Assembly (NCBI RefSeq): GCF_002563695.1 | Contig: NZ_PDJI01000004.1 | Span: 3,410,001-3,474,000 of the forward strand | Length of the DNA: 64,000 nt | Reading direction: 5' to 3' | Source of the DNA: Georgenia soli | GTDB lineage: Bacteria; Actinomycetota; Actinomycetes; Actinomycetales; Actinomycetaceae | Shown: piece by piece, positions 49,694-57,793 of the stretch | How positions within the stretch are numbered: the first letter of the stretch is position 1 | How the letters are laid out: each line of letters starts with the position of its first letter | The notes under the pieces: generated by a model | Told to the model about the DNA's origin: nothing | The model's input: only the letters and a program-made list of their open reading frames with translations | Databases searched by the model: none | Translations under genes and position numbers: made by a program

Positions 49694-50431
49694 ATGGGCC
49701 TGTTCGACCGCCTCCGCCGCAAGGCGACGGAGCCCACGCACGAGACCACCACCTCGACGCCCGCCGCGGCGCCGGCCATCGACCAGAGGAGCACTCGTAT
49801 GACTGCCATCACCATCGTCGGAGCGGGCAACATGGCCCGTGGCATCGCCACCCGCGCCCTGGCCGGCGGACACGCCGTCCAGATCCTGGCCCGCGACACC
49901 TCCCAGGCGACCACGCTCGCCGGCGAACTCGGTGGCGACGTCACCACCGGCGGCCTCGACGACGCCCTCTCCGGCGACATCGTCGTCCTGGCCCTGCCCT
50001 ACGACGCCGCCCTCGCCGTCGCGGAGCAGCGCCGCGACGACCTCGCGGGCAAGGTCGTCGTCGACATCAGCAACCCGGTCGACTTCGCCACCTTCGACCG
50101 CCTCGTCACCCCGGCGGACTCCTCGGCCGCCGAGGAGATCGCGAAGGTCGCCGCCGGGGCGAAGGTCGTCAAGGCGTTCAACACCACGTTCGCCAGCACC
50201 CTCGTCGCCGGCGAGGTCGCGGGCGAGAAGCTCGACGTCCTGGTCGCGTCCGACGACGTCGACGCCAAGGCCGCCGTCGTCGCCCTCGTCGAGTCCTCCG
50301 GCATGCGCGCTCTCGACGCCGGTCCCCTCAAGCGGTCCCACCAGCTCGAGGGCATGGGCTTCGTCCACATGGCCCTCCAGGCCCAGCTCGGCAACACCTG
50401 GAGCACCGGCGTGAAGGTGGTCGGCGCCTGA
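49694..50431 (+). CDS. NADPH-dependent F420 reductase-like / NADP oxidoreductase
   Basis: A 245-residue Rossmann protein. From residue 36 it reads MTAITIVGAGNMARGIATRALAGGHAVQILARD, with 'VVVDISNPVDFATF' and 'AKVVKAFNTTFASTLVAGEV', typical of the F420-reductase/coenzyme-F420-dependent NADP oxidoreductase group. The N-terminal 35 residues (MGLFDRLRRKATEP) are extra. Both ATG 49694 (GAAGGAG upstream) and ATG 49799 (GAGGAG upstream) have good ribosome sites, so two forms are possible. Controlled by the MarR palindrome. Confidence 0.82.
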   Translation: MGLFDRLRRKATEPTHETTTSTPAAAPAIDQRSTRMTAITIVGAGNMARGIATRALAGGHAVQILARDTSQATTLAGELGGDVTTGGLDDALSGDIVVLALPYDAALAVAEQRRDDLAGKVVVDISNPVDFATFDRLVTPADSSAAEEIAKVAAGAKVVKAFNTTFASTLVAGEVAGEKLDVLVASDDVDAKAAVVALVESSGMRALDAGPLKRSHQLEGMGFVHMALQAQLGNTWSTGVKVVGA

Positions 50432-50454
50432 TCCCGGGCTGAACGACCCCGACC

Positions 50455-50487
50455 GGCCGTGCCGTCCCTCCCGGAGGCGGCACGGCC
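50455..50487 (+). terminator. Hairpin after the MarR-controlled gene
   Basis: GGCCGTGCCG (50455-50464) pairs perfectly with CGGCACGGCC (50478-50487); an inner CCTCC/GGAGG can extend it. No T-run. Confidence 0.6.
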
Positions 50488-50559
50488 CGTCCCGTCCCCG
50501 GGGAGAACGACGCGTCGATACCGGCGTGGCGACCGGTCGCTGCCTGGCAGGATCCCGCC

Positions 50560-52053
50560 ATGAGCCACGAAGCGTCCGAATCGGACCTCGCGCCCTTCCT
50601 CCGGACGTTCCAGCGCCTCGGCGAGCTCGCTCAGCGGCAGCTCGAGGCCGATCAGGCCCGGGGCCGCGATCCGCTCGTGCCGGCGCTGGAGGCCCACCTC
50701 GGTACGGACCCGCGAGGCCTGGCGGTGCTCACCGAGCTCGTCAGCCCGCTCCGCGTGGTCGACGCGGACGTCGCGGTCGAGCGCGTCGTCGCCGCGCACG
50801 GGGGCGGCACGCTTCTGGGGATCGGCGGCGGCGACCAGCGGTGGCACAACGGGCTGTCCGAGATCCTGCAGGTGGCCGGGCAGTGGGGCCAGTACCCGCT
50901 CGGCCCCGTCGACTACACCACCGTGCCCACCGGCCCCGACAGCGAGCGCGCGACCGTCGGCTTCGGCCTCCACCTGTTCCACCACGACGGCGTGCCGGTG
51001 GTCCTCCTCCAGCGCGGCGGGCGGCCGCAGTTCGGCAGCCCGCCCCAGCTGGAGGTCCTCGCCGCGGCGGAGGGCGTGGCGCCCGCGGTCCTCGGCGAGG
51101 TCCGCGAGGCGATGAACACCCACAGCGTGCTGCGTGGGCAGGTGTTCACCTTCACGGCGTCGAACTACGAGCCGGGCGCGGGCGGCGTCACGTTCGTCCG
51201 GCGCCCGGCGGTCACGGCGGAGGAGGTGGTCCTGCCGGACGGGCTGCTGGCGCGGGTCGAGCGGCACGTGCTCGGCATCGGTCGCCTCCGTGCCGAGCTC
51301 GCCGCGGCGGGCCAGCACCTCAAGCGCGGCGTGCTGCTCTACGGCCCGCCGGGCACGGGCAAGACGCACACCGTCCGCCACCTCGTCGGCGCGGCCCGGG
51401 ACTCGACCGTGATCCTGCTGTCGGGCCAGTCGCTGCAGCTGGTCACGCAGGCCGCCGACACCGCACGGGCGCTGCAGCCGGCGATCGTCGTGCTCGAGGA
51501 CTGCGACCTCGTGGCCGAGGAGCGCAGCCACCACTCGTCCTCCCCGCTGCTGTTCGAGGTGCTCGACGCCCTCGACGGCCTCGCCGCGGACAGCGACGTC
51601 GTCTTCCTGCTCACCACCAACCGGGCCGACGTGCTCGAGCCCGCGCTCGCCCAGCGACCCGGTCGCGTGGACCTCGCCGTGGAGATCCCGCTGCCCGACG
51701 CCCGGGCCCGCCGCGCGCTGCTGGACCTCTACGCCGCGGGCCTGCCGTTCGACGACGACGTCCTGGAGGAGGTGGCGGCCGGCGCCGAGGGCACGACCGC
51801 GTCGTTCGCCAAGGAGCTCGTGCGGCGGTCGGTGCTGCGTGCGGTCGAGCGCGGCGGCGACGTCGACGACGACGACCTGCGCACGTCGCTGGAGGAGATG
51901 ATGGCCGACGGCGGTGCCCTCACCCGCGTCCTGCTGGGCGGCGCCGGAGCGGTGCCCGGGCACGATCCGGCAGGGGTGGCACCCGCCGGATGGTCACCGG
52001 CTCCCGGAGCTGCCGCGCCCGGCACGGCCGCGACCGCACGTGGCTCGCTCTAG
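50560..52053 (+). CDS. AAA+ family ATPase with a novel-looking N-terminal domain
   Basis: A 497-residue protein. Residues ~255-480 are an AAA+ module: Walker A GPPGTGKTHTVRHL, Walker B 'AIVVLEDCDLVAEE', sensor 'FLLTTNRADVLEPALAQRPGRVDLAVEIPLPD' with the arginine finger region. The N-terminal ~250 residues ('WGQYPLGPVDYTTVPTGPDSERATVGFGLHLFHHDGVPVVLL') do not match a family I can name. Proteins with this layout are related to FtsH/CDC48-like ATPases but lack a protease. The tail is Pro/Ala/Gly-rich. It stands alone, convergent with the peptide importer. Confidence 0.75.
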   Translation: MSHEASESDLAPFLRTFQRLGELAQRQLEADQARGRDPLVPALEAHLGTDPRGLAVLTELVSPLRVVDADVAVERVVAAHGGGTLLGIGGGDQRWHNGLSEILQVAGQWGQYPLGPVDYTTVPTGPDSERATVGFGLHLFHHDGVPVVLLQRGGRPQFGSPPQLEVLAAAEGVAPAVLGEVREAMNTHSVLRGQVFTFTASNYEPGAGGVTFVRRPAVTAEEVVLPDGLLARVERHVLGIGRLRAELAAAGQHLKRGVLLYGPPGTGKTHTVRHLVGAARDSTVILLSGQSLQLVTQAADTARALQPAIVVLEDCDLVAEERSHHSSSPLLFEVLDALDGLAADSDVVFLLTTNRADVLEPALAQRPGRVDLAVEIPLPDARARRALLDLYAAGLPFDDDVLEEVAAGAEGTTASFAKELVRRSVLRAVERGGDVDDDDLRTSLEEMMADGGALTRVLLGGAGAVPGHDPAGVAPAGWSPAPGAAAPGTAATARGSL

Positions 52054-52110
52054 CTCGCCTCAGCACTGCAAACTCGCCTCAGGACTGCAAGCTCGCGTCA
52101 GGACTGCAAG
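52054..52110. repeat. 19-bp tandem repeat, three copies, at a convergent gene junction
   Basis: Three head-to-tail units of 19 bases (CTCGCCTCAGGACTGCAAG and variants with one or two changes) fill the gap between the AAA+ stop (52051-52053) and the end of the ABC ATPase gene. The third unit covers that gene's last codons and stop, so on the minus strand TTGCAGTCCTGA, the gene end, is repeated downstream. Confidence 0.9.
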
Positions 52111-53762
52111 GCTCGCAGCTCCTCGCGGCGCCGCTCCTGCTCCACCGGGTCGGGAACGGGGACCGAGGCGAGCAGGCGCCGGGTGTAGGCGTCCCGCGGG
52201 TCGCCGAGCACCTGCTCGCTCGCGCCCATCTCCACGAGCTGGCCGTGGTAGAGCACGGCGATGCGGTCGGCCAGCATGCCGACGACGGCGAGGTCGTGGC
52301 TGATGAACAGCGTCGCGAAGCGCAGCCGCTCCTGGAGCTCGGTGAAGACCTCGAGCACCCGGGCCTGCACGGAGACGTCGAGCGCCGACGTCGGCTCGTC
52401 CGCGATGAGCAGCTCCGGGTCCAGGGCGAGGGCCCGGGCCAGGCTCGCCCGCTGCCGCTGGCCGCCCGAGAGCTCGTGCGGGTAGCGCGCCCCGTAGGAC
52501 GTCGGCAGGTGCACCGCGTCGAGCAGCTCGTCCACCCGCCTGCGGGCGTCCGCCAGGTCCCGGGCACGGCCGTGGACGATCAGCGGCTCCGCCACGCACT
52601 CGGCGATGGTGAGGAGGGGGTTGAAGCTCGTCGCGGGGTCCTGGAACACGAACCCGATCCGGGCCCGCAGCGGCCGGAACGCACGCTCCCGGAAGCCCAC
52701 CATCTCGTGGCCGAGCACCCGCAGCGACCCGCCGCTCGCGCGCGTGAGGCCGGCGATCGCCCGGCCGATGGTGGTCTTGCCGGAGCCGGACTCGCCCACC
52801 AGTCCGAGCACCTCGCCCGGCGCGATCGCGAAGCTCGCCCGGTCGACCGCTCGGAAGCCCTGTCGGCCGATCCGGCCGGGGTAGACGATCTCGAGGTCCC
52901 GCGCCTCGACGACGGCGGGGACGGCCGGTTCCGCCGTCGGGTCGGTGCCCTGCTCCGGCTCCTCCGCCGTGACGTGCCCACCGAGGCGTGGCACCGCCTC
53001 CAGGAGCGCGCGGGTGTACTCGTGCCGCGGGTTGGCGAACAGCTCTCGCACGTCCGCCTCCTCCACCACCTTGCCCTGGTACATGACCGCGACCCGGTCG
53101 GCGAGGTCGGCGACCACGCCCATGTTGTGGGTGATGAGCACGATGGCGGTGCCGAACTCGCGCCGGACCCGGCGCAGCAGATCCAGGATCTCGGCCTGGA
53201 CGGTGACGTCGAGGGCCGTGGTGGGCTCGTCGGCGACGATCACCTTCGGACCCAGCGACAGCGCCATCGCGATGACGATGCGCTGCTTCTGCCCGCCCGA
53301 GAACTGGTGCGGGTAGTGGTCCACCCGGGTCTCGGGGTCGGGGATGCCCACCCGTCCCAGGATCTCCACGGCCCGCCGTCGGGCCTCCTTCTTCGAGACC
53401 TCGCCGTGCGCGCGCAGGCCCTCGGCGATCTGCCAGCCGACGGTGTACACCGGGTTGAGCGCCGAGGAGGGCTCCTGGAAGACCATGGCGACGTCGCGGC
53501 CGCGGACGGCGCGCATCGCCCGCCGGTCCAGGGAGACGACGTCCTTGCCCGCCAGGAGCACCGCCCCGGAGACCGTCGCCGTCTCGGGCAGCAGCTTCAG
53601 GATGGCCTTGCCGGTGACGGTCTTGCCGGACCCGGACTCACCGACCACGGCCAGCACCTGCCCGGGCTCGACGGACAGGCTGACGCCGTCGACGGCGCGA
53701 ACGGGCTCCGCGTCGGTGGCGAAGGCGACATGGAGATCACGGATGTCGACGACGGCGCTCAC
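52098..53762 (-). CDS. Dual ATP-binding protein of peptide ABC importer
   Basis: A 554-residue fusion of two ATPase domains: Walker [13 protein letters not shown] (~40) with signature FSGGQKQRI, and [12 protein letters not shown] (~325) with signature LSGGQRQRA. It powers the two permeases upstream. The start is GTG 53762, overlapping the permease stop (GTGA); a far longer open frame upstream is the shadow of the permease gene. The 3' end lies inside a 19-bp tandem repeat. Confidence 0.93.
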   Translation of the reverse strand: MSAVVDIRDLHVAFATDAEPVRAVDGVSLSVEPGQVLAVVGESGSGKTVTGKAILKLLPETATVSGAVLLAGKDVVSLDRRAMRAVRGRDVAMVFQEPSSALNPVYTVGWQIAEGLRAHGEVSKKEARRRAVEILGRVGIPDPETRVDHYPHQFSGGQKQRIVIAMALSLGPKVIVADEPTTALDVTVQAEILDLLRRVRREFGTAIVLITHNMGVVADLADRVAVMYQGKVVEEADVRELFANPRHEYTRALLEAVPRLGGHVTAEEPEQGTDPTAEPAVPAVVEARDLEIVYPGRIGRQGFRAVDRASFAIAPGEVLGLVGESGSGKTTIGRAIAGLTRASGGSLRVLGHEMVGFRERAFRPLRARIGFVFQDPATSFNPLLTIAECVAEPLIVHGRARDLADARRRVDELLDAVHLPTSYGARYPHELSGGQRQRASLARALALDPELLIADEPTSALDVSVQARVLEVFTELQERLRFATLFISHDLAVVGMLADRIAVLYHGQLVEMGASEQVLGDPRDAYTRRLLASVPVPDPVEQERRREELRALQS

Positions 53763-54781
53763 GGGCGGCCCCCCTCGGTCGTGGTGGCGGACGTGGTGGC
53801 GAGGTCGGCTGCCGCCCCGGTGGTGGCGGTGACCGTCCCGGCGACCCGACGGCGGATGCGCAGGCGAGGGTCGGACAGGTCGTTCAGGCCCTCGCCGACC
53901 AGGGTGACCCCCATGACCAGCAGGACGATCGCGAGGCCGGGGAAGATGCCCGTCCACCAGATGCCGGACGCGACGTCCGCGAGCGCGCGGTTCAGGTCGT
54001 AGCCCCACTCGGCCGCCGCCGTCGGGACGATGCCGAAGCCGAGGAAGCCGAGGGCCGCGAGGGTCAGGATCGCCTCGGACGCGTTCAGGGTGATGATCAG
54101 CGGCAACGAGCGGGTGGCGTTGCGCAGGACGTGGCGGGAGAGGATCCGGGGGGTGGAGGTGCCGATCACCTGTGCGGACTCGATGAACGGCTCCGCCTTG
54201 AGCCGGACGGTCTCCGCGCGCACCACCCGGAAGTACTGCGGCACGAAGACCACGGTGATCGACAGGGCCGCGGCCATGATGCCGCCCCACTTGGACGACT
54301 GCCCGCCCGAGATGACGATCGACATGACGATGGCCAGCAGCAGGGTCGGGAAGGCGTAGACGGCGTCCGCGATCGTGACGAGCACCCGGTCCACCCAGCC
54401 GCCGAGGTACCCGGAGACCAGGCCGAGCAGGACCCCCAGGAACAGCGAGGCGACGACGGCGATGATCACCGTCGACAGCGCGGTCTGGGCTCCCCAGATC
54501 ACCCGGGAAAGGACGTCGAAGCCCCCGACCGTCGTTCCCCAGGGGTGCGCGTCGCTCGGCGGGGCGGTGCGGGGGAAGTTGCCGGCGTCGTCGGAGAGCT
54601 GGTTGAAGGAGTACGGCGCGAGCACGGGGGCGAGGAGCGCCATGATCACGAACATCAGGCACAGCAGGAGGCCGGCGACGAGCATGCCGCGCTGCAGGCC
54701 GACGCTCTGACGCAGCTGCCAGATCACCGGCAGCCTCTTCCAGCGCGGCTCGCGGGAGGTTCCGTGGACGACGGTGCTCAT
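53759..54781 (-). CDS. Peptide ABC transporter permease (DppC type)
   Basis: A 340-residue permease: N-terminal helix 'GMLVAGLLLCLMFVIMALLAPVLAPYSF', 'HPWGTTVGGFDVLSRVIWGAQTAL' and EAA loop 'PFIESAQVIGTSTPRILSRHVLRN'. The C-terminal ~50 residues extend into a Thr/Ala-rich tail. It sits 1 base after the DppB-type gene. Confidence 0.92.
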   Translation of the reverse strand: MSTVVHGTSREPRWKRLPVIWQLRQSVGLQRGMLVAGLLLCLMFVIMALLAPVLAPYSFNQLSDDAGNFPRTAPPSDAHPWGTTVGGFDVLSRVIWGAQTALSTVIIAVVASLFLGVLLGLVSGYLGGWVDRVLVTIADAVYAFPTLLLAIVMSIVISGGQSSKWGGIMAAALSITVVFVPQYFRVVRAETVRLKAEPFIESAQVIGTSTPRILSRHVLRNATRSLPLIITLNASEAILTLAALGFLGFGIVPTAAAEWGYDLNRALADVASGIWWTGIFPGLAIVLLVMGVTLVGEGLNDLSDPRLRIRRRVAGTVTATTGAAADLATTSATTTEGGRP

Positions 54782-54782
54782 C

Positions 54783-55859
54783 TCAGTACCTCACCCTCGG
54801 GTCGATCAGCGCCGCGAGGACGTCGACGAGGAAGTTCGTCACGGCGACGATCACGGCGAGGAGCGCGACGATGCCCTGGACGGCGACGAAGTCCCGGGAG
54901 CCGAGGTACTGGGCGAGGCTGAAGCCCAGGCCGCGCCACTCGAACGTGGTCTCGGTCAGGACGGCACCCCCCATCAGCAGCGCGATCTGCAGACCCATCA
55001 CCGTGATGACCGGGATCAGCGCGGGCTTGTAGGCGTGCTTGCGCAGGAGGCGGCGCTCGGCCACGCCGCGTGAGCGTGCGGCGTCGACGTACTCCCGCCC
55101 GAGCGTGCCGATCAGGTTGGTACGCACCAGGCGGAGGAACACCCCGGCGGTGAGCAGCCCGAGGGTGAGGGCGGGCAGGGCGGCGTGGAGGAGGACGTCG
55201 GAGATGAGGTCCCAGCGGCCGGTGCGCAGGGCGTCGACGATGTTGATGCCGGACGAGCCGGAGATACGGCCGAGGATGAGCTGGACGCTCGGGCTGGTGC
55301 GGCCGGAGAGCGGGAACCAGCCCAGCCAGACGGAGAAGACCAGCTTCAGCAGGAGGCCGGCGAAGAAGACCGGGGTGGCGTAGCACAGGATCGCGAAGAC
55401 GCGCAGCACCGCGTCGGGGACGCGGTCGCGGCGGTAGGCGGCCTGCATGCCGAGCGGGACGCCGACGGCGAAGGCGACGATGAGCGCGAAGAACACCAGC
55501 TCCAGCGTCGCGGTGCCGTAGGTGACGAGGATGTCGCTGATCTCGCGGTTGTCGGTGATGGTCCGGCCGAAGTCACCGGTGAAGATCTGGCCGAGGTACT
55601 CGACGTACTGCACGAGGATGGGCCGGTCGTAACCGGCGGCCGCGAGCCTCTCCGCGAGCTGGGCCTCGGTGAGCCGGCCCCCGACCGAGGCGGTGATCGG
55701 GTCGCCCGCCACCCGCATGAGGAAGAAGACCAGGGTGACGAGGATGAACACCGTGGGGATGATGAGCAGGAAACGGACGATCACGTAGCGCAGGAGGCCG
55801 GAGCCCTGCGCCTTGACCGTGGGGGCCGCCTCGACGGTCCGTTCGTCGACGATCGTCAA
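54783..55859 (-). CDS. Peptide ABC transporter permease (DppB type)
   Basis: A 358-residue permease: 'LLRYVIVRFLLIIPTVFILVTLVFFLMRVAGDPI' followed by 'YVEYLGQIFTGDFGRTI', and the EAA loop 'EYVDAARSRGVAERRLLRKHAYKPALIPVIT'. It follows the binding-protein gene after 102 bases that contain two strong hairpins. Confidence 0.92.
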   Translation of the reverse strand: MTIVDERTVEAAPTVKAQGSGLLRYVIVRFLLIIPTVFILVTLVFFLMRVAGDPITASVGGRLTEAQLAERLAAAGYDRPILVQYVEYLGQIFTGDFGRTITDNREISDILVTYGTATLELVFFALIVAFAVGVPLGMQAAYRRDRVPDAVLRVFAILCYATPVFFAGLLLKLVFSVWLGWFPLSGRTSPSVQLILGRISGSSGINIVDALRTGRWDLISDVLLHAALPALTLGLLTAGVFLRLVRTNLIGTLGREYVDAARSRGVAERRLLRKHAYKPALIPVITVMGLQIALLMGGAVLTETTFEWRGLGFSLAQYLGSRDFVAVQGIVALLAVIVAVTNFLVDVLAALIDPRVRY

Positions 55860-55888
55860 CGGGGTGATGCTCCTTCGGGTCGTGCGAG

Positions 55889-55956
55889 GCCCGCGGACGG
55901 TGCCGTCCGCGGGCGTGGCCGTGCGGACGGGATGCCGGCGGGCGGCATCCCGTCCG
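55889..55956 (-). terminator. Two back-to-back hairpins between binding protein and permease genes
   Basis: A 13-bp perfect stem (55924-55936 with 55944-55956) and a 10-12-bp perfect stem (55889-55900 with 55903-55914) fill the gap. Such hairpins typically stabilise or attenuate the message so that the binding protein is made in excess over the membrane subunits. Confidence 0.7.
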
Positions 55957-55961
55957 GCGAC

Positions 55962-57602
55962 TCAGCGGGTCAGCGGCGCGTAGCGGAACTTGAACGACGC
56001 GTCGAGGGTGACGCCCTTGATGTCCTTCTGGGCGACCGCGACCTGGGCACCCTGCAGGTACGGCACGGTGGAGAGGTCCTCGGCGACCAGCTTCTGGATC
56101 TGCTCGATCTTCGACGTGCGCTCGCTCTCGTCCGGCGTGGTGGCCTGCTCGATGATGAGGTCGTTGACCTCCTGGTTCTCGTAGTGGTTGCCCAGGAAGT
56201 TCTCGGTGAGGAAGAACGGCGTGAGGTAGTTGTCGGCGTCGGAGTAGTCCGGGAACCAGCCCAGCTGGTAGGCGGGGTAGAGGTCCTCGCGTCGCTCGGT
56301 GGAGTACGTGTCCCACAGCGTCGAGGCCAGGTTCACCTTGAAGAGGCCGTCGGCCTGGAGCTGGCTCTGGATGAGGGCGTACTCGTCGTCGGAGGAGTTC
56401 CCGTAGTGGTCGGGGCTGTACTGCAGGTTCAGCTCGACGGGGGTCTCGACGCCGGCGTCCGCGAGGACCTTCGCCGCGGCGTCGGCATCGGCACCGCCCT
56501 GGCCGTCGCCGTACAGTTCCTTGAGCGGCTCCGCCGCGCCCGTGAGGCCCTCGGGGACGTAGGAGTACAGCGGTGTGTACGTGCCCGCGTAGATCTCCTC
56601 GGACAGCGCCTGCCGGTCGAGGCTGTGCGCGACCGCCTGGCGGACCGCAAGGGCCTTCGCCTCGTCGGCCTCCGCGGTCTCGGCGCCGTAGGGCTGGGTG
56701 TTGAAGTTGAAGACGATGTAGCGGATCTCGCCGCCCGGACCGTCGTGGATGGTGAGGTTGTCCGCACCCTCGAGGTCCTTGAGGTCCGTCGGGCTCAGCG
56801 AGCGGAAGGCCACGTCGACGTCGCCCTGCTGCACAGCGAGCTTCAGCGAGGTCTCGTCGGTGAAGTACTGGGCCGTGACCGTCGGCGTCTCGGCGGCGCC
56901 GAGCACGCCGTCGTACCCGTCGAACGCCTTGTACTGGATCAGCTCGTTCTCGGTGTAGTCGGTGATCGCGTACTGCCCCGCGAACGCGTTGCCGGACACG
57001 ATCTCGTCCGCCGGTGTGATGGCGTCTGCGGCGAAGACGTCCTCGTCCACGATCGGGCCCACCGGGGAGGAGAGGATCTGCGGGAAGATCACGTCGTCCG
57101 GGTTCTTGAGGTGGAACACCGCGGTGAGGTCGTCGGCGACCTCGACGCTGTCCAGGTTGTACAGGAGCGACGACGGGCCGTTGGGGTCGGCGATCTTCAG
57201 CTGGCGGTCGAAGGTGAACTTCACGTCCGAGGCGGTCAGCTCGTTGCCGTTCGCGAAGGTCAGGCCCTCCTTCAGCTTGACCGTGTACTCGTTCGGGGCG
57301 GTGAACTCCGCGGACTCGGCGATGTCGGGCTCGACGTCGGGGCTGCCGTACGGGGTGTTCATCAGGAACGGGAACACCTGGTTCTGCACCGCGAAGGATC
57401 CGTTGTCGTAGGAGCCGGCCGGGTCGAGGTTCGTGATCACGTCCGTGGTGCCGACGCTGATGGTCTTGCCGCCGCCCGTGCCGCCGGTGCCGTCATCGGT
57501 GCCGGCGTCGTCGGTCTCGGCGCAGGCGGCCAGCACGAGGGCGAGGGCCGCGGAGGCGCCGACGGCGCAGAGTGCACGTCGTCGTGTTCCTGCAGGTGCC
57601 AT
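55962..57602 (-). CDS. Peptide ABC transporter substrate-binding lipoprotein
   Basis: A 546-residue SBP family 5 protein. Lipobox LAAC with Cys27, a Gly/Thr/Asp-rich linker, then 'TISVGTTDVITNLDPAGSYDNGSFAVQNQVFPFL' and 'YTVKLKEGLTFANGNELTASDVKFTFDRQL', typical of dipeptide/oligopeptide binders. Start ATG 57602 with GAAGAGGAAC upstream. First gene of the minus-strand importer. Ligand unknown. Confidence 0.92.
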   Translation of the reverse strand: MAPAGTRRRALCAVGASAALALVLAACAETDDAGTDDGTGGTGGGKTISVGTTDVITNLDPAGSYDNGSFAVQNQVFPFLMNTPYGSPDVEPDIAESAEFTAPNEYTVKLKEGLTFANGNELTASDVKFTFDRQLKIADPNGPSSLLYNLDSVEVADDLTAVFHLKNPDDVIFPQILSSPVGPIVDEDVFAADAITPADEIVSGNAFAGQYAITDYTENELIQYKAFDGYDGVLGAAETPTVTAQYFTDETSLKLAVQQGDVDVAFRSLSPTDLKDLEGADNLTIHDGPGGEIRYIVFNFNTQPYGAETAEADEAKALAVRQAVAHSLDRQALSEEIYAGTYTPLYSYVPEGLTGAAEPLKELYGDGQGGADADAAAKVLADAGVETPVELNLQYSPDHYGNSSDDEYALIQSQLQADGLFKVNLASTLWDTYSTERREDLYPAYQLGWFPDYSDADNYLTPFFLTENFLGNHYENQEVNDLIIEQATTPDESERTSKIEQIQKLVAEDLSTVPYLQGAQVAVAQKDIKGVTLDASFKFRYAPLTR

Positions 57603-57793
57603 GGGTTGTTCCTCTTCTGTTCCGGTGGGCACCCCGTGTGCCCTGGTGCCGGGCGCGGGGGTGTGACCCGCGTCTCGGAGGGCCCTTGTCTAACACACCC
57701 CGGCCTCACCACCGACCAAAGTCCTACGACGATGCACAAATGCAACCGTCGGTGCAGGCGTGCGCGCGGTGCTGCCGCGCGCGACGATGAGGC

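Noticed and set aside
57740..57790. A 16-codon ORF ending ACARCCRARR just before ligD that resembles a Cys-rich leader
   Set aside because: It has no ribosome site, only three Cys codons, and stands before a DNA ligase gene on the opposite strand from the importer; more likely chance in GC-rich sequence.
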